Positions 1 through 5,475 of a stretch of DNA of 5,658 nucleotides are shown here, piece after piece (position 1 is the first letter of the stretch; each line of letters begins with the position of its first letter). Source of the stretch: an uncultured Lachnospiraceae bacterium (GTDB lineage: Bacteria; Bacillota_A; Clostridia; Lachnospirales; Lachnospiraceae); contig CAJUQU010000270.1 of the NCBI GenBank assembly GCA_910588595.1, positions 1-5,658 on the forward strand, read 5' to 3'. The notes beneath the pieces were generated by a model that saw only the letters and a list, made by a program, of their open reading frames with translations, had not been told where the DNA came from and ran no database searches. The position numbers and the translations under genes are program-made.

Positions 1-365
1 GCATGATAATGACAACCGAACTGGAAGGGAGGATGCAGACTATGTGCAATTGGTCAGAAGCTATTAAAGAAATGAGTTATAAGGAAGGCATTGAAAAAGG
101 CATAAAAGAAGGCATTGAAAAAGGCTTCGAAGAAGGCATTGAAAAGGGCATTGAAAAGGGCATTGAAAAGGGCATTGAAAAAGGCTTCGAAGAAGGTATT
201 GAAAAGGGCATAAAAGAAGGCATTGAAAAAGGCATTGAAAAAGAACGGCTCAATGCTGTTGAGCGGATGATCCGGGCTAATTTAACAAAGGCTCAGATCA
301 TATCCTGCGGTTATACCGAAGAGGAATTTGCGGAAGCAGAAAATCTTTTATGCACAAATGTATAA
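1..365 (+). CDS. C-terminal part of a probable Rpn-family recombination-promoting nuclease (5' end outside window)
   Basis: The frame is open to the left edge, so the visible 120 residues from the first ATG (position 3) are probably only the tail of a longer protein. Residues 1-27 include a short NWSEAIKEM-like segment. Residues 28-79 are thirteen tetrapeptides of the type [E/K]G[I/F][E/K], expected to form a long charged helix. Residues 80-120 (ERLNAVERMI..., then a TEEEFAEAENL helix) resemble the short helix-turn-helix-like end of Rpn/PD-(D/E)XK proteins, where text of the type 'x-M-I-x-x-x-x-x-x-x-I-x-x-x-x-G-x-x-x-E-E' follows an EG-repeat linker. The nuclease domain with its catalytic residues would lie upstream and is not visible, so the family call rests on tail architecture alone. 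Known Rpn proteins are DNA endonucleases linked to recombination and phage defence. Alternatively it is a stand-alone small protein starting at the well-placed ATG at 42. The stop is TAA at 363-365. Confidence 0.6.
   Translation, partial: MIMTTELEGRMQTMCNWSEAIKEMSYKEGIEKGIKEGIEKGFEEGIEKGIEKGIEKGIEKGFEEGIEKGIKEGIEKGIEKERLNAVERMIRANLTKAQIISCGYTEEEFAEAENLLCTNV
23..44 (+). promoter_or_regulatory. Internal Shine-Dalgarno and start codon inside the Rpn-like frame
   Basis: A purine-rich GGAAGGGAGG at 23-32 is followed after nine bases by an in-frame ATG at 42-44. That is a near-ideal ribosome binding site, much better than anything visible before the ATGs at 3 or 9. Initiation here would give a 107-residue protein made only of the repeat helix and C-terminal domain. 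Whether it is used is an inference, because the bases also encode an ordinary Glu-Gly-Arg tripeptide. Confidence 0.45.
84..239 (+). repeat. In-frame 12-bp tandem repeat, 13 units (GIEK-type)
   Basis: Thirteen consecutive 12-bp units, based on GGCATTGAAAAG and variants, encode [E/K]G[I/F][E/K]. Units carry ATT, ATA or TTC at the hydrophobic codon, with one GGT replacing GGC. There is a higher-order order: bases 111-150 recur at 171-210 with a single mismatch (60 bp, five units apart), and the 27 bases at 99-125 recur exactly at 207-233 (nine units apart). Near-identity at the DNA level indicates recent slippage or unequal recombination rather than only protein-level constraint. Because 12 is a multiple of three, copy-number change lengthens or shortens the helix without a frameshift. 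Confidence 0.95.
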
Positions 366-444
366 ACAACAGGCAGGCTATGTCTGCTTAAACAACAGCT
401 GAGTAAACAAAAAAATATTTATAAAGCCTGCCAATTATGTTGTT
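365..444. repeat. Imperfect inverted repeat downstream of the Rpn-like gene
   Basis: AACAAC plus GGCAGGCT (365-370, 372-379) is complementary to AGCCTGCC plus GTTGTT (425-432, 439-444). There is a one-base bulge on the left, a six-base bulge on the right, and a loop of about 45 bases. The ten bases TAAACAACAG at 363-372 also recur directly at 389-398, so the right GTTGTT can pair with either copy. The left arm overlaps the stop codon of the Rpn-like gene. The downstream sequence is only mildly T-rich, so this is at best a poor intrinsic terminator. A remnant of a small mobile element is possible but no target duplication was recognised. Confidence 0.5.
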
Positions 445-470
445 GATTCTATTGTAAATAAGTTTAACGT

Positions 471-533
471 ACAAGGTCACTCTCTTTCGTAAGGATTTGT
501 TGCAAACTCACACTACTACGAAATGTGCCTTGT
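471..533. repeat. Imperfect inverted repeat, possible terminator for plus-strand transcripts
   Basis: ACAAGG (471-476), CAC (478-480) and TTTCGTA (485-491) pair in order with TACGAAA (517-523), GTG (525-527) and CCTTGT (528-533), giving a 16-pair interrupted stem around a 25-base loop. On the plus strand it is followed by a T-rich run at 535-552, which would suit a weak rho-independent terminator for the Rpn-like gene. On the minus strand, just after the ABC gene, the following bases are less T-rich. The large loop and internal bulges make it unlike a classical terminator. The 366-556 spacer contains no credible ORF on either strand. Confidence 0.45.
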
Positions 534-556
534 GCGTTATTTTATTTTCTTGCAGT

Positions 557-2188
557 TTACCGATACACACTGTCCTTCAACTCCACAAACTCCTTCCGAT
601 CCATGATCTGGGCATACGGCAGGTTATATAGTATCTGTCCGTTCTTCATCAGAATAACGGAATCAAATCTTTCCAGTGACTTTCCAACATCATGTGTGAC
701 CATGATGATCGTCTTCTCCATGGACAGGATCTTATTTAACAGTACGTCTTTTTTGCCCTCATCGACGGCAGCAAGCGGCTCATCGAGCAGGAGGACTTCT
801 GTATTTTCATTGTACACTCTTTCTAAATTCAGCAGGTTCTTTTCCCCTCCGCTCAGCACACTGCAGTCCCCGCTCTCCAAGATCCTCCTGTTTTCACCGC
901 AAAAAGGATTCTCTTTTATCTCATCATAACTGCCAAAGACCGTTGTGTTGTCTCTATGATCTGCCGAAAAAACAAACTCATCCTGGTTCAGCACTCCGAT
1001 GTAATTGCTCAGATCCTTATCCCGGATGTTCAGTCCACAGAAATATACCTCCCCATCATAGGTATCGATCTGGGACGCAAGGACGTGAAAGAGCGTACTT
1101 TTTCCCGAACCGTTCACACCGATCAGGGCATACTTCTTATGCTTCTGGATCTCAAGATCAATCCTGCCAAACTGAAAATTGTTCCAGCTGATAGAAAGCT
1201 TTTGCACTAAAATATACGGCTGGTCATCCCTTCTCGATATCTGATCTGCGTGGACGAAATTATCTGCTTGATTCGCACCTTTATCCGTATTGATAAAGTC
1301 CAGAAACGCCTGAATGACCTCGTCCATGGAATGCAGCAGACTCTTATTGTACAAGATCTCCTGAACAGGCTCCATCAGACTGCGTGTATACTGGAATGCG
1401 GCGATCGCAAATCCAGCCGAAACATTTCCCTTAAACAATAGAAAACCCAAGTACAAAAAGATCAGCAGATTGATACACTCGATTCCTAACCCGTTGATCG
1501 TCCACATCAGACTGTTTGCCTTCCCATAATGGATCCTCTTTTTCAGCACATGGTCCAGTGATTCTCCATGCAGAGATGTGATCCTGCGGATCGTCCTGTT
1601 GTTTGACACTTTGTGCCCATGGTAAAAATCCTCCATTCTGGAATAATATACCTTCTGCGCTCCCAGATACGCCGCCCTTCTCTTTGCGGTCTCTTTCCCC
1701 AGAAACTTAGGAAGCATAATGGAAAGAGCAGTTGCCGCGCAGAGCAGGAGCGCCATCTGATAATTTAAAACAAACAGGATGATAATCAGGACAATGACGA
1801 TCCGTATCCCCTGCAACAGGATCCCCACAAAAGGATTCAGATAATTTTCGCTGATCTCCGTGATATCGTTTACCTGAAACGATATGTACTCTCCCACTTC
1901 CTTTTTTTGAAACGCTTCCTCGCGCAGGGAGAAAGCTTTGTCAAAATAGTCCTTTTTGACAAGGGTATCAAACTTATTTTTGTAGATAACCTGACTTAGA
2001 TTCGTCAGATACGAAAACAGAATGTACGCCGCCAGGCACACACAGTATCCTATGACAGCTTCAACATATGCCCCCTCAAACATCCTTTTTATAAAATACG
2101 GCAGAAAGCCTGAGAATATGTATGCAGACGAACCAGCCGTCACGAACAGTATGATTTCTTTTTGTATTTTTTTAAGATATAATTGCAT
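557..2188 (-). CDS. ABC transporter, fused permease and ATP-binding protein (type I exporter half-transporter)
   Basis: A 543-residue half-transporter expected to homodimerise in the cytoplasmic membrane and export a substrate by ATP hydrolysis. Residues 1-280 form the membrane domain, with hydrophobic helices near 11-33, 43-63, 120-142, 145-163 and 230-252 and a weaker sixth near 256-275. The intracellular loop around residues 99-116 (GEYISFQVNDITEISENY) is typical of type I exporters. The ATPase domain spans about 325-543: Walker A GVNGSGKST (357-365), Q-loop Q402, signature LSGGE (445-449), Walker B with catalytic E470, D-loop AAVD (473-476) and switch H499. All catalytic residues are present, but only about 80 residues separate Walker A from the signature, and the usual QQR after LSGG is replaced by EKNL. 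The start is supported by AAGGAGAAGG upstream of the ATG. The substrate is unknown; peptides are common cargo for such stand-alone exporters. It is AT-richer than the genes to its right. Confidence 0.92.
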   Translation of the reverse strand: MQLYLKKIQKEIILFVTAGSSAYIFSGFLPYFIKRMFEGAYVEAVIGYCVCLAAYILFSYLTNLSQVIYKNKFDTLVKKDYFDKAFSLREEAFQKKEVGEYISFQVNDITEISENYLNPFVGILLQGIRIVIVLIIILFVLNYQMALLLCAATALSIMLPKFLGKETAKRRAAYLGAQKVYYSRMEDFYHGHKVSNNRTIRRITSLHGESLDHVLKKRIHYGKANSLMWTINGLGIECINLLIFLYLGFLLFKGNVSAGFAIAAFQYTRSLMEPVQEILYNKSLLHSMDEVIQAFLDFINTDKGANQADNFVHADQISRRDDQPYILVQKLSISWNNFQFGRIDLEIQKHKKYALIGVNGSGKSTLFHVLASQIDTYDGEVYFCGLNIRDKDLSNYIGVLNQDEFVFSADHRDNTTVFGSYDEIKENPFCGENRRILESGDCSVLSGGEKNLLNLERVYNENTEVLLLDEPLAAVDEGKKDVLLNKILSMEKTIIMVTHDVGKSLERFDSVILMKNGQILYNLPYAQIMDRKEFVELKDSVYR

Positions 2189-2189
2189 A

Positions 2190-2279
2190 TTAAACCTTCT
2201 CCTTTTCAGCGCACATCAGCCTTGCCAATGCCTGTGTACAGCATTGACTTGACGCAGAATGGATATCCTTTGTGTTCAT
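2190..2279 (-). CDS. Possible small ORF (29 aa, three Cys) directly upstream of the ABC gene
   Basis: Reading leftward, an ATG at 2279 opens 29 codons ending in TAA at 2190-2192, one base before the ABC transporter ATG. Its last codons contain the transporter's Shine-Dalgarno (AAGGAG at 2204-2199), an arrangement suited to translational coupling. The peptide is hydrophilic at the start, then reads CCTQALARLMC (Cys 13, 14 and 23) and ends in a charged EKEKV. The frame is open back to a GTG at 2300. Against it, neither start has a Shine-Dalgarno and no clear leftward promoter was found upstream. It could be an exported or modified peptide, a leader peptide, or a chance ORF. No known precursor family was recognised. 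Confidence 0.25.
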   Translation of the reverse strand: MNTKDIHSASSQCCTQALARLMCAEKEKV

Positions 2280-2303
2280 ATAGTTAAAATAGTTGGACAC
2301 AAA
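2269..2303. promoter_or_regulatory. Interrupted palindrome, candidate operator in the divergent intergenic region
   Basis: TTTGTGT (2269-2275) and ACACAAA (2297-2303) are exact inverted repeats separated by 21 bases, with two further symmetric pairs just inside (C2277-G2295, A2278-T2294). The right arm overlaps the -35 box of the rightward promoter, and the element lies between two divergent genes, where a regulator could control both. The centre contains a direct repeat ATAGTT. A binding protein is not known; this is positional inference. Confidence 0.35.
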
Positions 2304-2321
2304 TCATAACTATGATATAAT
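2293..2321 (+). promoter_or_regulatory. Extended -10 sigma-A promoter for tmcAL
   Basis: TTGGAC (2293-2298, five of six bases of the -35 consensus) is followed by exactly 17 bases and then a perfect TATAAT (2316-2321). A TG dinucleotide one base before the -10 (2313-2314) adds an extended -10 element. Transcription should begin near 2328, giving a leader of about 68 bases before the tmcAL start codon. No riboswitch-like fold was recognised in that leader. Confidence 0.85.
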
Positions 2322-2395
2322 AAGTCATCTCATTTTTTGACAGACTTACATATTTTTTGTACCTGATATTCGAAGAGTAACCACAAGGAGGATCC

Positions 2396-3688
2396 ATGAA
2401 AGTCACAGCAGTCATCGCCGAGTACAACCCCTTTCACAACGGACATTTATACCAGCTGGACACCATACGCCAAACTTGTGACACGGATAGCATCATCGTT
2501 GTCATGAGCGGGGACTTCATGCAGCGCGGCATCCCTGCCATCGTGGACAAGTACGAGCGCTGTCAGATGGCGCTCGACAATGGCGCTGATCTGGTCTTTG
2601 AGCTCCCTGTCTATTTTGCGCTCGGAAGCGCGGAATATTTTGCCCAGGGCGCTGTGTCCCTGATCGACAAGCTTGGCGTCGTCGACTTTTTGCACTTTGG
2701 CAGCGAATCCGGTGATGCTTCCCTTTTGTACCGATTCACCAGCACGACGCTCGCCCACGAGTCTGACGCGTACAGGACTGCGTTGAACAGACACCTCAAA
2801 CTGGGCTGTTCTTTCCCTGCTGCCCGGGACAATGCACTGTCAGAGCTCTTTTCTGATGATTCCGGGATCAAGCAGCTTGTCAGCGCCCCGAACAATATTC
2901 TCGGGATCGAATATATCAAAGCACTCATTCAGAGAGATAGCACGATAAAGCCCGTAACCCTTGCAAGAAAAGGCGAAGGCTATGCATCCGATTCCCTCGC
3001 GCCAGACAGCTTTGCCTCGGCAAATGCCATCCGGAGGGCACTTTTTGCCGGCACACAGAACAGGATTCCTGATCGTATCAAGGACCATGTTCCCACTTCT
3101 GTGTATGCCTCGCTGCAACAGAATACGTTCCTGTGCACAAATGATTTTTCAGAATTGCTGCTATATAAAATGCTTCAAGATGCTGTGTCTGGCAAAGACG
3201 CGTTCGCAGCATACTATGATATCGGCGCACCGCTGTCCCACACGCTGCACAACAAACTGCCCGGATATACGACATTTGAGGATTTCGCACTGTCGTGCAA
3301 GACTCGGAATCTGACCTACACTCGCATATGCCGCGGGCTCATGCATATCCTTCTGGATATGACACAGGAAAACGCGGACGCATTAAAACAACAGGACTAC
3401 GCACAGTACGCAAGGCTTCTCGGCTTTACTGCGCGCGGACGGCAGCTGCTGGGATCCATCAAGGCAAATGCCTCCATCCCTGTCATAACAAAACCTTCAA
3501 GTGCCCTGAGACACCTCAGCGGCACGGGATTGATGTCACTGCGCTCTGATATCCACGCCGCAGACATATATGACAGTGTTCGACAGCAGAAACGAATCCG
3601 CCTGTCGGACACTGTATCAAACGATCCGCTCAACATGATCCGCCACAACGAACTGACCAGACAGATCATAAAACACGGTCAAACTTAA
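2396..3688 (+). CDS. tmcAL: tRNA(Met) cytidine acetate ligase TmcAL (YlbM/DUF795 family)
   Basis: TmcAL uses acetate and ATP, through an acetyl-adenylate, to form N4-acetylcytidine at the wobble position (C34) of elongator tRNA(Met), which supports accurate AUG decoding. The 430-residue protein shows the family pattern from its first residues: AEYNPFHNGH with the HxGH nucleotidyltransferase signature at 14-17, SGDFMQRG (38-45), DKYERCQMAL and GADLVFELP (51-71), FGSE (101-104), PNNILGIEYIKAL (165-177), RKGEGY (191-196) and a SANAIRRAL segment (208-216). The C-terminal half is the mainly helical region characteristic of the family, including VITKPS (363-368). Length is close to the family norm. 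The start is set by AAGGAGG at 2385-2391, four bases before the ATG, and transcription by the strong promoter just upstream. It stands alone on this strand. Its TAA overlaps the stop of the convergent UPF0210 gene. Confidence 0.95.
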   Translation: MKVTAVIAEYNPFHNGHLYQLDTIRQTCDTDSIIVVMSGDFMQRGIPAIVDKYERCQMALDNGADLVFELPVYFALGSAEYFAQGAVSLIDKLGVVDFLHFGSESGDASLLYRFTSTTLAHESDAYRTALNRHLKLGCSFPAARDNALSELFSDDSGIKQLVSAPNNILGIEYIKALIQRDSTIKPVTLARKGEGYASDSLAPDSFASANAIRRALFAGTQNRIPDRIKDHVPTSVYASLQQNTFLCTNDFSELLLYKMLQDAVSGKDAFAAYYDIGAPLSHTLHNKLPGYTTFEDFALSCKTRNLTYTRICRGLMHILLDMTQENADALKQQDYAQYARLLGFTARGRQLLGSIKANASIPVITKPSSALRHLSGTGLMSLRSDIHAADIYDSVRQQKRIRLSDTVSNDPLNMIRHNELTRQIIKHGQT

Positions 3689-5049
3689 TTCTTAAAGCTG
3701 TGGATCGGCGCCGGGATCCTGCCGCCGCGGTTGACGAACGCATCGCACGAATACTTGTTGACGGGCATGATCGGCGCATGTCCGAGCAGACCGCCAAACT
3801 CCGCGCTGTCCCCCACCGTCTTGCCGATGACAGGTATGATGCGGACAGCCGTCGTCTTCTGGTTGACCATACCGATCGCAAGCTCGTCGGCGATGATGCC
3901 CGCGATCGTCGTCGGTTTCGTGTCCCCCGGAATCGCGATCATATCAAGTCCGACAGAGCAGACACACGTCATGGCCTCTAGCTTCTCAAGCGTGAGCGCG
4001 CCTGCGTTGACGGCGTCGATCATGCCCTGATCCTCGCTGACCGGAATAAATGCCCCGCTCAGTCCGCCCACATAGGAGGACGCCATCACACCGCCCTTTT
4101 TCACCTGATCATTTAGCAGGGCGAGCGCCGCCGTCGTTCCCGGCGCACCCGCGTATTCCAGCCCGATCTCGCACAGAATGTCAGCCACACTGTCACCGAT
4201 CGCAGGCGTGGGCGCAAGTGAGAGGTCAACGATGCCAAAAGGGATCCCGAGGCGCTTTGACGCTTCCTGCGCCACCAGCTGCCCTACCCTCGTCACCTTG
4301 AACGCTGTCTTCTTGATCGTCTCGCAGAGCACCTCGAAATTTTCTCCGCGCACACTCTCCAACGCATTCTTGACAACACCCGGACCGCTGACACCCACAT
4401 TGATGATGGCGTCCGTCTCCGTCACGCCGTGGAACGCCCCCGCCATAAACGGATTGTCGTCCGGTGCATTGCAGAACACCACCAGTTTCGAACACCCGAT
4501 CGAGTCATTGTCTTTCGTCAGCTCTGCCGTCTCCTTGATGATATCCCCCATCAGTCTCACCGCATCCATATCGATGCCTGTCTTGGTCGATCCCAGATTG
4601 ACAGAACTGCACACCAGTTCTGTCTCCGCCAGCGCCTGCGGGATCGAGCGCAGCAGCAGCTCGTCCGCCCCTGTCATGCCTTTTGACACCAGTGCAGAGT
4701 ACCCGCCGAGAAAATTGACGCCAACCGCCATTCTCGCCCTGTCAAGTGTCCTGGCGATCGTCACAAAATCCTCGGAGGTTTTGCACGCGGAACCGCCGAT
4801 CAAGGCGATCGGCGTGACAGAGATCCTCTTGTTTACGATGGGAATCCCAAACTCTTTCTCGATCGCCTCCCCCGTCGCCACCAGATCCTTCGCAACGGTT
4901 GTGATCTTGTTGTAGATCTTCTCATTTAACCGCTCCAGATCGGAATCGATGCAGTCGAGCAGGCTGATGCCAAGCGTGATCGTCCTGACATCCAGATTCT
5001 CTTTCTCGATCATCTTGTTCGTCTCTAACACTTCATTTATGTTTATCAT
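3685..5049 (-). CDS. UPF0210/DUF711 'PFL family' protein of unknown function
   Basis: A 454-residue member of the widely conserved UPF0210 (COG2848, DUF711) family, probably cytosolic, whose activity is not established despite the 'PFL family' label in databases. The beginning (MININEVLETNKMIEKENL, then VRTITLGISLLDC) and inner motifs such as IALIGGSACK (81-90), NFLGGYSALV (112-121), SSVNLGSTKTGIDMDA (148-163), GVSGPGVVKNAL (219-230), APTPAIGDSVADILCEIGLE (279-298) and MASSYVGGLSGAFIPVSEDQ (322-341) are hallmarks of the family. The frame runs 13 codons further up to an ATG at 5088, but that ATG has no ribosome site. The Met at 5049 matches the family N-terminus and has AAGGAGG about 12 bases before it. 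It lies 120 bp downstream of an ACT-domain gene, its usual partner, and is probably cotranscribed with it. Its stop overlaps that of tmcAL. Confidence 0.95.
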   Translation of the reverse strand: MININEVLETNKMIEKENLDVRTITLGISLLDCIDSDLERLNEKIYNKITTVAKDLVATGEAIEKEFGIPIVNKRISVTPIALIGGSACKTSEDFVTIARTLDRARMAVGVNFLGGYSALVSKGMTGADELLLRSIPQALAETELVCSSVNLGSTKTGIDMDAVRLMGDIIKETAELTKDNDSIGCSKLVVFCNAPDDNPFMAGAFHGVTETDAIINVGVSGPGVVKNALESVRGENFEVLCETIKKTAFKVTRVGQLVAQEASKRLGIPFGIVDLSLAPTPAIGDSVADILCEIGLEYAGAPGTTAALALLNDQVKKGGVMASSYVGGLSGAFIPVSEDQGMIDAVNAGALTLEKLEAMTCVCSVGLDMIAIPGDTKPTTIAGIIADELAIGMVNQKTTAVRIIPVIGKTVGDSAEFGGLLGHAPIMPVNKYSCDAFVNRGGRIPAPIHSFKN

Positions 5050-5172
5050 CTTATCAAATGCCCTCCTTGATACCATTTCATATGTCAATATAACCCGCTA
5101 TCCATGCAGACCGTCATGGGCATGAACTAAGAGCCCATCCCATATCGAGCCTACGCCCGATATCACGGCTCA
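5050..5172 (-). other. Structured intercistronic region between the ACT and UPF0210 genes
   Basis: In the leftward transcript GAGCC (5171-5167) can pair with GGCTC (5151-5147), while ATATCG (5163-5158) can pair with CGATAT (5147-5142). The two stems interleave and share a base, so they are alternatives. GAGCC can also pair with GGCTC at 5135-5131, which belongs to a third hairpin, ATGGGC (5138-5133) with GCCCAT (5121-5116) around an 11-base loop. No U-run follows, so this is not an intrinsic terminator. Pausing, mRNA processing or control of translation are possible roles; chance pairing cannot be excluded. Confidence 0.4.
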
Positions 5173-5442
5173 AAGCCTGTGCATACTGTTAAAGATCTCT
5201 TCTCTCTGGCATTTGACGATGACTCCGATCTCCTCACCGAGTCTGTCAAGGTCGTCGGACACTTCGCTGACAGACTTGACTGCCCTGCTCATATCTGCGA
5301 TCATCATCATATTGAAATAATCGTCCACGATCGTCTGGGATATATCAAGGATATTCACCTTGTTCTCCGCCAGATATGTACACACCCTGGCAATGATGCC
5401 GACCGTATCTTTTCCCACTACTGTAATGATTGTTTTTTTCAT
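5170..5442 (-). CDS. ACT domain-containing protein, UPF0237 family
   Basis: A 90-residue single-domain protein of the UPF0237 (COG3830) family. The N-terminal strand MKKTIITVVGKDTVGIIARV, with the GKDxxG turn at 10-15 leading into a helix, is the diagnostic beginning of an ACT domain. ILDISQTIVDDYFNMMMIADM (31-51) supplies the next two strands, and the C-terminal part carries the second helix and last strand (IGVIVKC, 72-78). ACT domains bind small ligands, often amino acids, and dimerise through their sheets, so a sensing or regulatory role is expected; the ligand is unknown. The start has AGGAG nine bases upstream. It lies 33 bp after the hydrolase stop and ahead of the UPF0210 gene. ACT-UPF0210 adjacency is conserved in Firmicutes (for example neighbouring SP_0238 and SP_0239 in pneumococcus), suggesting that the two products act together. 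Confidence 0.93.
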   Translation of the reverse strand: MKKTIITVVGKDTVGIIARVCTYLAENKVNILDISQTIVDDYFNMMMIADMSRAVKSVSEVSDDLDRLGEEIGVIVKCQREEIFNSMHRL

Positions 5443-5475
5443 GATCTGTAACTCCTATCTCTATATCGTCTATAA

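Noticed and set aside
84..239. CRISPR array
   Set aside because: Repeats are 12 bp, contiguous without spacers, and in frame within a coding sequence.
471..540. Integron attC site
   Set aside because: The region is an imperfect palindrome with a central loop, but the arms lack the GTTRRRY/RYYYAAC core sites and no cassette arrangement is present.
525..929. A 134-codon plus-strand open frame opposite the end of the ABC gene
   Set aside because: It is antisense to the ATPase domain carrying Walker B and the signature, begins with GTG without a ribosome site, and is not recognisable.
2244..2284. A second plus-strand promoter using TTGACT/TTGACG near 2244-2254
   Set aside because: No TATAAT-like hexamer occurs at acceptable spacing; the nearest (TATAGT, 2279-2284) is 24 or more bases away.
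4178..4915. A 245-codon plus-strand open frame opposite the UPF0210 gene
   Set aside because: It is the antisense shadow of a GC-rich, clearly recognised gene; it has low-complexity Ser/Ala/Pro composition and no family match.
5050..5088. N-terminal 13-codon extension of the UPF0210 protein
   Set aside because: The ATG at 5088 lacks a ribosome site, the AAGGAGG lies inside the extension, and the family N-terminus begins at the Met at 5049.
5083..5088. A perfect minus-strand TTGACA upstream of the UPF0210 gene
   Set aside because: No -10-like hexamer lies 16-18 bases downstream; the expected position is the GC-rich ribosome-site region.
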